Below, piece by piece: positions 1 to 7,931 of a DNA stretch of 64,000 bases (positions within the stretch are counted from its first letter, which is position 1; every line of letters begins with the position of its first letter). The notes beneath the pieces are model-generated. The model was not told the origin of the DNA and did no database searches. It saw only the letters and a list, made by a program, of their open reading frames with translations. Position numbers and translations under genes: made by a program. The stretch lies in the NCBI RefSeq assembly GCF_007988885.1, contig NZ_BJUZ01000001.1, positions 744,001-808,000 on the forward strand, given 5' to 3'. Source of the stretch: Gluconobacter wancherniae NBRC 103581 (lineage in GTDB: Bacteria; Pseudomonadota; Alphaproteobacteria; Acetobacterales; Acetobacteraceae).

Positions 1-813
1 GTTCGTCAGCTCTATGAGCGCGGCATTACAACGATCGCTATTGATGGCGGTGATGGAACCGTCAGCACGGCCCTGACGGCAATCGCCCGTGCCTATCCAG
101 CAGATAAACTCCCGGACATCGCGGTGCTTCCATCCGGGAATAGCAATCTGATTGCGGGTGATGTGGGCTTTGGCCTGCGGGGGATCGAGGCACTGGACCG
201 GCTGAACAAGGGCGCCATGCGCTCAAGTATGCGGACACCTATCCGGCTTTCATGGCCTGATACAGACCGGGAATCTGTACTTGGTCTGTTTGGTGGCTGT
301 ACAGGTTTTGCGCGTGCTGTTCGTATTGCTCACTCGCCAAATGTTATTCGCTTTGCGCCGCATGACCTTGCTCTGGCCACAACCCTCATTTCGACATGTG
401 CAAAGCTTTTGTTTCGATCTAGCCGGGCAAGCTGGCTTGATGGAGACCGGCTGCGTATCGAAACCAAAGATCATGTTTATGACGGGCAGAGCTTCATGTT
501 TCTGCTGACGGGGCTGGATTGTCTGTCGAATGGAATCTGGCCATTCTGGGACGCGGAGCCGAATATTGTGGGTCTGCGATATCTGGACGTTAGTGCAAAT
601 CCCGGCAATCTGACGCGGGCAACCATGGCCCTTCTCAGGGGGCGTGCACCGCGATGGCTTCGTCGGCACCCAGACTATCTGAGTGGGCGCACCGGAGATA
701 TGACACTGGAAACGCAAAGCGACTTTGTACTGGACGGTGAAGTGTTTGAACCATCGGCCAGCGGCCGTATTCATGTTCAGCAGGCGCATGCTTTCAGATT
801 TCTGCATGCCTGA
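1..813 (+). CDS. Diacylglycerol kinase-family lipid kinase, 5' end outside window (possible ceramide kinase)
   Basis: The reading frame is open from base 1, so the N-terminus lies outside the window. The first visible residues carry the DAGK catalytic signature GGDGT, followed about 20 residues later by PSGNSN, the equivalent of the PxGTxND loop. Family members (YegS, DgkB, ceramide kinase) transfer the ATP gamma-phosphate to a lipid hydroxyl at the inner membrane face. The stop overlaps the next gene by 8 bases, so the two are probably co-translated. The location beside a serine palmitoyltransferase operon suggests the substrate could be ceramide, as for the Caulobacter ceramide kinase CpgB; this is inference. 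A generic diacylglycerol or undecaprenol kinase is the alternative. Confidence 0.85.
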   Translation, partial: VRQLYERGITTIAIDGGDGTVSTALTAIARAYPADKLPDIAVLPSGNSNLIAGDVGFGLRGIEALDRLNKGAMRSSMRTPIRLSWPDTDRESVLGLFGGCTGFARAVRIAHSPNVIRFAPHDLALATTLISTCAKLLFRSSRASWLDGDRLRIETKDHVYDGQSFMFLLTGLDCLSNGIWPFWDAEPNIVGLRYLDVSANPGNLTRATMALLRGRAPRWLRRHPDYLSGRTGDMTLETQSDFVLDGEVFEPSASGRIHVQQAHAFRFLHA

Positions 814-1735
814 CATTCTTGAAAAGCGTCTGATCGAGGAACTGACAACGTCAGTGGATCCGGACGTTGTTTCGTTTGCAGAGGCTCTGGCACAGTCGCT
901 TCCCGAAGCTCCCTTGGGCATTGTTTTTTATGGATCAACGCTCAGGCAGCTTGATCCGGATGGCGTGCTTGATTTCTATATTATTACTGAAAGTGCGCGT
1001 GGGTTTACGGGTAATGCGCTGATCAGGCTAGGTAATATCGTCCTGCCGCCAAATGTGCGCTACGCGGAACATGAGGTTAATGGGCGTATTTGGCGTGCCA
1101 AGATTGCGACTCTTTCACGGGCTCAATTTGGCGCACGTACGTCGATGGGTGCGCGAGACACAACTTTATGGGCGCGTTTCTGTCAGCCTGTACGACTTGT
1201 CTGGGTGCGCGATGCTTCTGCGGCAGACATCATTCTGAACCTTATTTCCCAGTCTGTTACAACGGCGGCCTGCTGGGCCGCTCTCCTTGGGCCTGCGAAG
1301 GCGACGGCAATTGACTACTGGAATGCGCTGTTCCTGCGGACTTATGCAGCAGAACTGCGCGTCGAACGCAAAGGGCGTGGGCGCAGTCTGATTGAAGGCA
1401 AGGAAGAGCGTTTTTCCGCTCTTTTGACGCTGGGCTGGGCTAGGGCGCGACTACAGTTTTCAGCGCAGGGTAAACTTCTCGAGCCTGCAGTGTCTTCGGG
1501 GTTACGAAAGAAAGCTGCGCGAAGATGGGCAATCGTTCATCGTTCCGGTCGCCCCAGAAATGTTGCGCGTCTGCTGAAAGCCGCGTTCACGTTTCAAAAT
1601 GGCGCATCATACCTAGCGTGGAAAATCCGCCGCCACACGGGTCATGATATGCAATTGTCGCCTTTTGAATCCCGGCATCCGATTTTGATGTTGCCACTGC
1701 TTCTGTGGCGTGCCCGTCAGATAAAAAGGGGCTGA
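806..1735 (+). CDS. Tam41-like CTP:phosphatidate cytidylyltransferase homologue (possible CDP-ceramide synthase)
   Basis: 309 residues from the ATG at 806, which overlaps the kinase stop by 8 bases. Residues about 30-52 hold a nucleotidyltransferase-type motif, FYGST followed by LDFYII, matching the GS...D pattern of the Tam41/Mmp37 family. A middle segment (NGRIW ... QPVRLVWV) and a C-terminal stretch (KAAFTF...YLAWKIRR) resemble mitochondrial Tam41 by my memory-based alignment (NGRLIK ... KPVKII; KGIFTA...VTYAWEKYKK). Tam41 makes CDP-diacylglycerol from CTP and phosphatidic acid. Next to a lipid kinase and spt, it could CDP-activate ceramide-1-phosphate. It is not a CdsA-type integral membrane enzyme: no run of transmembrane helices is visible. 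The family call is moderate and the substrate is inference. Confidence 0.65.
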   Translation: MPDILEKRLIEELTTSVDPDVVSFAEALAQSLPEAPLGIVFYGSTLRQLDPDGVLDFYIITESARGFTGNALIRLGNIVLPPNVRYAEHEVNGRIWRAKIATLSRAQFGARTSMGARDTTLWARFCQPVRLVWVRDASAADIILNLISQSVTTAACWAALLGPAKATAIDYWNALFLRTYAAELRVERKGRGRSLIEGKEERFSALLTLGWARARLQFSAQGKLLEPAVSSGLRKKAARRWAIVHRSGRPRNVARLLKAAFTFQNGASYLAWKIRRHTGHDMQLSPFESRHPILMLPLLLWRARQIKRG

Positions 1736-1743
1736 TGGGTCGG

Positions 1744-1794
1744 CAGGAGGCACTTCAGGAATCCTTTTAGCAGGAAATTCTGAAGCGCCTCCTG
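1744..1794. terminator. Long imperfect hairpin between convergent genes
   Basis: The arm at 1744-1762 pairs with 1777-1794, about 18 base pairs with one mismatch and one bulge, and a loop of about 14 bases. It sits in the 71-base gap between the stops of the Tam41-like gene and spt. No long T-run follows on either strand, so it may act as a bidirectional terminator or as a 3'-end stabiliser. Confidence 0.55.
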
Positions 1795-1806
1795 GCAGTC
1801 TGTGCC

Positions 1807-3000
1807 TTAGTGACCCAGTTGCTTGGCAATCGCCCCAAATACGGCGACAGCTTTGTCAATTTCTTCCGACGAATGTGCTGCCATGACGGAGCAGCGCAGA
1901 AGGGGCCTGTTGTCTGGGGTTGCCGGGGGTAGGGAAAGGTTTACATAGACACCGTTTTCCAAAAGCGCGTTCCAGAAAATAATGGCTTCTTCAACCGTCT
2001 CGAGCGTGACTGCAACAACGGGTGATACATGTTCGCCTGTTGCAAGCCCCGCTGCTTTAAGCCCGGAGTGTAGGCGCTCAGCGTTTTCCTGAAGCTTGAT
2101 GCGAAGCTCTGGGCGCTCCTCCATTTCTTCCAGCGCCGCCATTGTAGCGGCGATGATTTCAGGAGGAAGGGATGCCGTGAACATGTATGGGCGGGAGCAC
2201 AGACGCATCAGGTCTACGCCGTCGTGGTCTGTTACGCAGTAGCCGCCAACGGTGCCCAGAGACTTCGAGAACGTACCAACGATGAAGTCTATTTCAGACT
2301 CGCAGCCCTGCATTTCAGCGACGCCACGCCCTGTAGCGCCAAGGACGCCAAACGAATGGGCTTCATCGGCCAGAATATATGCGCCGTGGCGTTTCGCGAT
2401 TGCTGTGAATTCCGTCAGTGGAGCGACATTACCCGTCATCGAGTAAATGCCTTCTGCGATGATCAGCTTGGCGCCCGTGTGGTCTTTAAGGCGGCCCAGG
2501 CGGCGTTCAAGATCAACCGGGTCGTTGTGACGGAAACGGATGACCTGTGCACCGGACAGCTTTGCGCCGTCATAGATGCTGGCGTGGCTGTCTGCGTCCA
2601 GAAGAAGCACGTCGTCTTTGTTTACGAGCGCGGAGATCGTGCCCAGATTGGCTTGGTATCCGGTTGAGAACACCATGCAGTGCTTCTTGCCGAAAAAGCG
2701 CGCGAGTTTTTCCTCTAGCGCGCGGTGCAGTCCGAACGTGCCATTGGCAATACGCGAGCCTGTCGTGCCGACGCCCATTGTGCGGGCAGTGTCAATCGCG
2801 GCTTCGGCCGCCCGGTGAGACTGGCTCAGGCCGAGATAATTGTTCGTGCCGAAAAGAAGTGTCTCGCGTCCTTCGATGATTCCAACCGTAGCGGAGAGGG
2901 GACGCTCGATCACGACCTCGAAGGGATTGCGCGGCGAAGAGGCCGTCAGTCCTTCGTAAGCAGCGCGCAATCCGGCATGCTTTGCGAAGATGTCTGTCAC
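1807..3000 (-). CDS. spt: Serine palmitoyltransferase (alpha-oxoamine synthase)
   Basis: PLP enzyme condensing L-serine with a palmitoyl thioester to 3-ketodihydrosphingosine, the committed step of sphingolipid synthesis. Fold-type I features are all present: FSTGYQANLG, DADSHASIYDG, DEAHSFG and the PLP-lysine motif GTFSKSLGTVGG. These match Sphingomonas/Caulobacter Spt closely (VGTVGG rather than the KAPGV-type context of BioF/Kbl). The frame extends to a TTG at 3030, but a GTG at 3000 overlaps the ACP stop as GTGA, the usual coupled-gene arrangement, so I chose GTG (397 residues, near the family length of about 400-420). It is the last gene of the minus operon and sits directly behind its probable acyl donor ACP. 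Confidence 0.9.
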   Translation of the reverse strand: MTDIFAKHAGLRAAYEGLTASSPRNPFEVVIERPLSATVGIIEGRETLLFGTNNYLGLSQSHRAAEAAIDTARTMGVGTTGSRIANGTFGLHRALEEKLARFFGKKHCMVFSTGYQANLGTISALVNKDDVLLLDADSHASIYDGAKLSGAQVIRFRHNDPVDLERRLGRLKDHTGAKLIIAEGIYSMTGNVAPLTEFTAIAKRHGAYILADEAHSFGVLGATGRGVAEMQGCESEIDFIVGTFSKSLGTVGGYCVTDHDGVDLMRLCSRPYMFTASLPPEIIAATMAALEEMEERPELRIKLQENAERLHSGLKAAGLATGEHVSPVVAVTLETVEEAIIFWNALLENGVYVNLSLPPATPDNRPLLRCSVMAAHSSEEIDKAVAVFGAIAKQLGH

Positions 3001-3251
3001 GCGTTTCCAGCTTTCAGTGTGTGAAGGCAAGCCGCCAGATCGTTGATCGTGCGGATATCAGCAAGCTTGTCGAGCGGTACGGAAACGTCAAGCTCGTCTT
3101 CAATTTCCATGACGAAATTCATGACGGCCAGGCTGTCGAATGCCAGATCTTCCACGATCTTGCTGTTGCCATCGATATCACGAGGCACTTTAGGGTTGGC
3201 AAGCAGCTTCTGGATAATCATTCCGGAAATGCCGGAGACGCTCTCAGTCAT
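2997..3251 (-). CDS. Acyl carrier protein dedicated to sphingolipid synthesis
   Basis: 84 residues starting at the ATG at 3251. An upstream in-frame start at 3323 would add an unlikely 24-residue tail. The DSL motif (AFDSLAVMNF) carries the serine that takes 4'-phosphopantetheine. It is acidic and helical like other ACPs, but is clustered with spt and an acyl-AMP ligase rather than with fab genes. The likely role is to carry the acyl chain activated by the upstream ligase to Spt (or to a ceramide synthase). The stop overlaps the spt start by 4 bases. Confidence 0.9.
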   Translation of the reverse strand: MTESVSGISGMIIQKLLANPKVPRDIDGNSKIVEDLAFDSLAVMNFVMEIEDELDVSVPLDKLADIRTINDLAACLHTLKAGNA

Positions 3252-3320
3252 GGGATCTGGACTCTCGGTATCTTTAAGTATCAGGTGGCCAGCCTTATGG
3301 GCCAAACATCGTTCTTCCGC

Positions 3321-3354
3321 CACCCCCTCCGTCAGCAGAGGATTGAAGGGGGTG
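3321..3354 (-). terminator. Hairpin between acyl-AMP ligase and ACP genes
   Basis: An 8-bp perfect stem (3321-3328 with 3347-3354) with an 18-base loop lies in the 119-base gap between the two genes. There is no clear T-run, so it is more likely an attenuator or an mRNA-processing hairpin that lets ACP and Spt be expressed at a different level from the ligase. Confidence 0.3.
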
Positions 3355-3370
3355 TGGAGGGAATGTCTGA

Positions 3371-5176
3371 TCAGGCTGCGGGAGTAGTTTCCTGCTGGTC
3401 AAACTGGCCGGAAAGCAGCATTGCTTTTGCTCGTGCGCGGGTCAGTTTTCCCGATGATGTCTGGGGAAGCGTGCGCGGTGGAACGAGTACCACGGACACT
3501 TCCACACCATGAAGGCGACGGAAGAGGCTTGTGACATCGTCGCGCAGCTTCTGCCGCCCGTCTTCTTCTGTCGCGCGGCACTGAACCAGAGCTACGATAT
3601 TCTCACCTGTCTCGTTTTCAACGGAAAAAACGGCGACATCGCGTGAGCGGAGCGTACTGACTTCACTTTCAGCCGACCACTCAAGGTCCTGAGGCCAAAT
3701 GTTGCGGCCGTTGATGATGATGAGGTCCTTGGCGCGCCCCGTGACAACAACCTGCCCACGAAGAATGTAGCCAAGGTCGCCGGTATTCAGCCAGCCGTCA
3801 TTGTCCAGAACTGCAGCTGTTTCCTCCGGGCGACCGAAATAGCCAACCATCAGGCTGGGGCCACGGACAAATACCGTACCGACGTGACGATCCGACAGGA
3901 CATTGCCGTCCGGGTCGCGGACCTCGATCTGATGTTCGGGGAGGGCGGCGCCGCACAGTACGAACGTCCTCAGCGAGTGGGACGGATCGTTGCTTGGTTC
4001 GGCAAAGCCATTCTTTTCAAGGTGTCGCAGATCAATGGTGTCGGTTTCGATACCGGTATCCAGCGGAGCGAAACTGATTGCCAGAGTGGCTTCTGCCATG
4101 CCGTAGCTGGCCACAAATGCACGACTGTCAAAACCATTGGCTGCGAGGCGCTCTGCGAAGCCTTCGAGGATATGATGGCGGATCATGTCGCCACCAATGC
4201 CTGCGATGCGCCAGCAGGAGAGATCGATGTCAGACTGTGCTCCACGACGCGAACACAATTCGTAGCCGAATGACGGGCTGTAAGCGATCGTGCCGCGATT
4301 ACGGGAGATCAGATCCAACCAGACATGGGGACGGCGTGCAAATTCGCGTGTCGGGAGCAGATCAACCGAGAGCTGGCAGGTTAGCGGCGTCAGGAAGAAG
4401 CCGACAAGACCCATGTCATGGTAGAGCGGCAGCCAGGAGACGCAGCGGTCATCGCGGGAGTCACTGGCAGGGTGCACTTTCAGGCCGTCACGGGCAATGG
4501 CGCGGGCATTGGCCATGCCTGCTGCCTGTGTAACGGATACACCCATCGGGAAGCGCGTGCTGCCTGAAGAAAACTGAAGATAGGAAAGGTCTTCGGCGTG
4601 AATTTCCGGTAGCTGGACGTCGGCTTCGGCATGGCGGGACAGGTCAGCTGGAGAGCCGCCAAATACCAGGTCAAGGCCATCGACGATATCGGCAGTCCAG
4701 CTGCCAATGACGTCTGGCACGACGACTGCACGTGCGCCGGCGCTGCTGATCATGCCACGGAGTGTTGCGACATAACCTTCGCGGCCGCCGAAAGCGACAG
4801 GCAGAGGAAGTGGTGCTGGCACCAGGCCTGCGTACTGGCAGCCGAAGAAAATGCGCGCGAAATCTCCGTCGCTTTCCGCCACGATTGCAACGCGGTCACC
4901 CTGCGCCAGCCCCAGCCCGAGAAGGCGGCGCGCCATGCCCTGCGCCTGCTCGCGCAGAACACGGTATGGCAGGGCTTCCAGCAGCTGCCCCCGGCCTGAA
5001 TAGATATTGAAGCCACTCTCGCCCTGCGCCGCATAATCAAGGGCAGCTGCGAAGCTTGGAAAATCTCCATATCGCCGGACCAGACCGGAGCGGCTTGGCG
5101 TCGGAACGAGAGGGGCGGTGGGTGTGTGAATGGCTTCGGTCAAACCTTGACGAGCTCCGTTTGGATCGCCGGACAT
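3371..5176 (-). CDS. Fatty acyl-AMP ligase (FAAL-type adenylate-forming enzyme)
   Basis: 601 residues of the ANL superfamily. The phosphate-binding loop reads SSGSTRFPMG, the AMP-binding region SYGMAEATLA, the hinge region GDLGYI, and the C-terminal catalytic lysine motif SSGKLTRARA. The SSGSTRFP form and the overall length fit FAAL enzymes, which load acyl-AMP onto an ACP instead of CoA. The following gene is an ACP, so the two likely charge the acyl chain used for the sphingoid base or ceramide, as proposed for the Caulobacter acyl-ACP synthetase near spt. The ATG overlaps the preceding stop by one base (TGATG), indicating coupling. Confidence 0.87.
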   Translation of the reverse strand: MSGDPNGARQGLTEAIHTPTAPLVPTPSRSGLVRRYGDFPSFAAALDYAAQGESGFNIYSGRGQLLEALPYRVLREQAQGMARRLLGLGLAQGDRVAIVAESDGDFARIFFGCQYAGLVPAPLPLPVAFGGREGYVATLRGMISSAGARAVVVPDVIGSWTADIVDGLDLVFGGSPADLSRHAEADVQLPEIHAEDLSYLQFSSGSTRFPMGVSVTQAAGMANARAIARDGLKVHPASDSRDDRCVSWLPLYHDMGLVGFFLTPLTCQLSVDLLPTREFARRPHVWLDLISRNRGTIAYSPSFGYELCSRRGAQSDIDLSCWRIAGIGGDMIRHHILEGFAERLAANGFDSRAFVASYGMAEATLAISFAPLDTGIETDTIDLRHLEKNGFAEPSNDPSHSLRTFVLCGAALPEHQIEVRDPDGNVLSDRHVGTVFVRGPSLMVGYFGRPEETAAVLDNDGWLNTGDLGYILRGQVVVTGRAKDLIIINGRNIWPQDLEWSAESEVSTLRSRDVAVFSVENETGENIVALVQCRATEEDGRQKLRDDVTSLFRRLHGVEVSVVLVPPRTLPQTSSGKLTRARAKAMLLSGQFDQQETTPAA

Positions 5177-6306
5177 CAGGCGGTCCTGCGCAGGAAATCA
5201 ATAATTGCGTCCGCAGCAGCGGGCGCGGTGGGCTTATCACCCGTATTTTCGAACGTCTCTAATACATATTGTCTCTGTCGCTCAAGGAAACGAGGGTGAC
5301 TCCTGAAAGCTTCCTCTACGGACGCTCCAAGATTTTCGGTCGTTTCGATGATCGGCCCGAGTGTCCAGAACTGATAATTGGGGTTTCCCCTCCATTCAGC
5401 CTGGTGAGCGTTGAGAAAGAGACAGGGGCGGGGTCGGATCATGAATTCCGCGACCTGGCTACTCACATCGCCAAGGTAGAGGTCTGCCGCCATGGTGTAG
5501 GTCATGTCAATACTTTGCTGGCTTCCAGGGTCCAGAAGCATGTGACGGTGATGGCCGTAACGCTGCTTCAGGGCCTCTCCAGACGTTCTGTCATTATCGA
5601 AAAGACGGAAATGCGGGGCAAAGATCAGGTTATACCGGTCCTGCTGAGCGAAATAATCGAGTACGTCCTGCCCCATGCAGGTCCAGGATGACAGGCGCTT
5701 CACAAAATGCGGGTTGTACAAAACCGTGGGGCGATCATTGTCGAAAAGCTTTTGTCCTCGTGCGGCAAGCCGCTGGACGACATCAAACTTTGCATATGTA
5801 CCGCGGTGATAAGCTCCTGGTCTGATGAGACCTTTCTGGAGCATTCGCTTCTCCACCTTTCGGCCGGGAATAGTCAGGAAATCGAAGCGACGCAGATGGT
5901 TGGCAAAACCGATTGCTCGATCTCCGGCCCCGTGCCCCGTCCAGACCATCAGAGGCTTTTTGACGCCCATTTTCCGGAGATAGAGGGACGTTGATTCAGG
6001 CACGACGATAGCTGTGAATTTCTTGAAATAATGGCGCGACAGGAAAAGGCCCACCAGCCGGTCTACGACGCGCAGGCCATGACGCTCTATGCGGGCTCTT
6101 AACCTGTCCGGCAGGTGCAGCAGGTCGAAGATGACGGGTGAATCGGGATAGAGCGATGCAAGCGATTTTGCCAGTTGCATGTGACTTTGGGTCAGGCAGG
6201 CAACGTGGACTTCGACATCCGCGTGACGGATTGCCATTTCCAGAGCAATAGGTAACGCGTGAAGTGTCTGATGTCGCTGGGCGATAAGGGGAAACACGAC
6301 TCTCAT
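5176..6306 (-). CDS. CDP-glycerol glycerophosphotransferase-like protein (TagB/TagF family)
   Basis: 376 residues with GT-B-type teichoic acid polymerase features: TGHGAGDR mid-protein (the HGxG region), APHFR, and LGDVSSQVAEF followed by RPRPCLFLN, equivalent to the DxSS...EF...KP pattern that binds CDP-glycerol. Family members transfer glycerol-phosphate to a lipid or polymer acceptor on the cytoplasmic face. Gram-negative acetic acid bacteria lack teichoic acid. In this sphingolipid operon it could add a glycerophosphate headgroup to a lipid or act on a surface glycan; both are inference. One base separates it from the flippase stop. Confidence 0.75.
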   Translation of the reverse strand: MRVVFPLIAQRHQTLHALPIALEMAIRHADVEVHVACLTQSHMQLAKSLASLYPDSPVIFDLLHLPDRLRARIERHGLRVVDRLVGLFLSRHYFKKFTAIVVPESTSLYLRKMGVKKPLMVWTGHGAGDRAIGFANHLRRFDFLTIPGRKVEKRMLQKGLIRPGAYHRGTYAKFDVVQRLAARGQKLFDNDRPTVLYNPHFVKRLSSWTCMGQDVLDYFAQQDRYNLIFAPHFRLFDNDRTSGEALKQRYGHHRHMLLDPGSQQSIDMTYTMAADLYLGDVSSQVAEFMIRPRPCLFLNAHQAEWRGNPNYQFWTLGPIIETTENLGASVEEAFRSHPRFLERQRQYVLETFENTGDKPTAPAAADAIIDFLRRTA

Positions 6307-6307
6307 G

Positions 6308-7669
6308 TCACGCAGAGGTCTTCAGGCCTGGCGTACGGAGAACAAAGACAAGCTGGATTCCGATCAGCAATGTCACGCCACAGAGCGTTGCTGGGCCCAC
6401 GCCTTCAAGGCCGTATTTCCTGACCATGAAGACTAGGCCCGGCAGGAAAAATGCACATTCCAGACAGCGAGCCCATATGGCAGCTTCAGAGCGGTTTATG
6501 GTGAAAAGCAGGGGCTCAAGCGGCAGGCCCCATACAGTCACCACTTCGGCAGCGAGTAGCCAGAGAACGACTGGCAACGTCTGAAGTGCGCCCGTTTGAC
6601 CGATATATATTTGCAGCAGGGGTTTGCCCGCAACGAGGGTCAGAACCAGAAGTGCCGTACCGATCGCACCAGCCATCAGCGCTATCTGAATGGTCAGACG
6701 ATAGAGGCGTTTGGTTGCCCTGTCTCGCCAGAGGCGTGCCATTTCTGGGTAGACCGTTGTCTGGATCAGCGTTGCCGGTTTGGCAATTCCTGCCGCGATC
6801 TGGCTTGCAATCCGGTAATAACCAGCGCTTGCGGGGCCCACGAATGCTCCTACAACCAATGTCCCGATATGGCCGAAGGCGAGGGCGAGTGTCGAGTTGA
6901 GATTGGTGGTCAAGGCGAAGCGCCAGATGCCTGGATGAGCCTTGAAAAAGCGGCCGCTTTTGAGATCTGGAATCAGCGCGCACGTCTCGTGGAATAGGCC
7001 CCGGACCAGATCCCGGTTTTTCATTTCACGGGCAGCCATAAAGAAAATCGTTCCCCATGCCGCGATTTCCGCAGCAATCCAGACCCCTGCGAGAGCCGGA
7101 AGCGACGCCCATCCCAGTGCCATGGACGCAGTGCCAATAACGCGCACGATTGTGGCTACGGTTCCCTGTACCGCCAGAAGATCGTAGCGGTTGAAGACTC
7201 GGAGCAGGCCCATTGGCGTTGCCGATGCCATGAACAGGATCGAAACGCAGTATATAACGCCGATGACATGTATCTGAGGGGGCCAGCCAAGCATGTTCAT
7301 GCACAACAGGCTGATTGCCGTACCGCCAAAAAATCCTAAAAGACCGCCACAGCAATCCAGAAGAAGGCTGAATCCGACTATTTTCTGAAATTCCTGGCGC
7401 TTGCCATCAGTCAGAGGTCGAAGACCATATTGAAGGACAGTCTGCCACGACTGGAAATCCACGATGTCCCCGATGGTGCGTGCGAACGCGTACATCATGG
7501 CAACAAGGCCGAAATTCACGCTTCCAAGAAGGCGGGTAGCAAGCCAGATATGCAGGAGGCTCAGGGGCGCATTGATCGCTCGGCCGCCCAAGAGCACACC
7601 CAGATTACTCATGACCCGCCGGACACCGCCCGGTTTGACGTGTTTTGCAGACGAATTTTCGTCAGGCAT
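6308..7669 (-). CDS. MATE/Wzx-like polysaccharide or lipid flippase
   Basis: 453 residues, mostly hydrophobic, with about 12-14 predicted membrane spans by eye (for example around residues 20-50, 90-130, 135-160, 300-390 and 410-440). The N-terminal start GGRAINAPLSLL and the repeated aromatic/Gly-rich helices fit the oligosaccharide flippase family (MOP superfamily). First gene of the minus lipid operon and tightly linked to the glycerophosphotransferase. It probably moves the finished lipid-linked product across the inner membrane; substrate unknown. Confidence 0.75.
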   Translation of the reverse strand: MPDENSSAKHVKPGGVRRVMSNLGVLLGGRAINAPLSLLHIWLATRLLGSVNFGLVAMMYAFARTIGDIVDFQSWQTVLQYGLRPLTDGKRQEFQKIVGFSLLLDCCGGLLGFFGGTAISLLCMNMLGWPPQIHVIGVIYCVSILFMASATPMGLLRVFNRYDLLAVQGTVATIVRVIGTASMALGWASLPALAGVWIAAEIAAWGTIFFMAAREMKNRDLVRGLFHETCALIPDLKSGRFFKAHPGIWRFALTTNLNSTLALAFGHIGTLVVGAFVGPASAGYYRIASQIAAGIAKPATLIQTTVYPEMARLWRDRATKRLYRLTIQIALMAGAIGTALLVLTLVAGKPLLQIYIGQTGALQTLPVVLWLLAAEVVTVWGLPLEPLLFTINRSEAAIWARCLECAFFLPGLVFMVRKYGLEGVGPATLCGVTLLIGIQLVFVLRTPGLKTSA

Positions 7670-7931
7670 CAGATGCTAGGAACCTTTGTCTGGTTGTGCC
7701 GTTAGGCCCAGTTGATGACAGAGATAGGGTTTCGGACGGAAAGCGAAACTCACGTTTTGTGTCAAATATTTGCAGCATATCTTTGGATCGGAGTGTTCAA
7801 ACTCAGCAGAGTTGCTGCGTTGAATGGCTCTGAAGGTTTATAATCTGCCGTTTTTTGTACGCTGGATTGATTGCGCGTTTGGAACGTGCTGCGTATAGAA
7901 TTCTGAATTTACGGCAGAACAGGCCTTGAGA

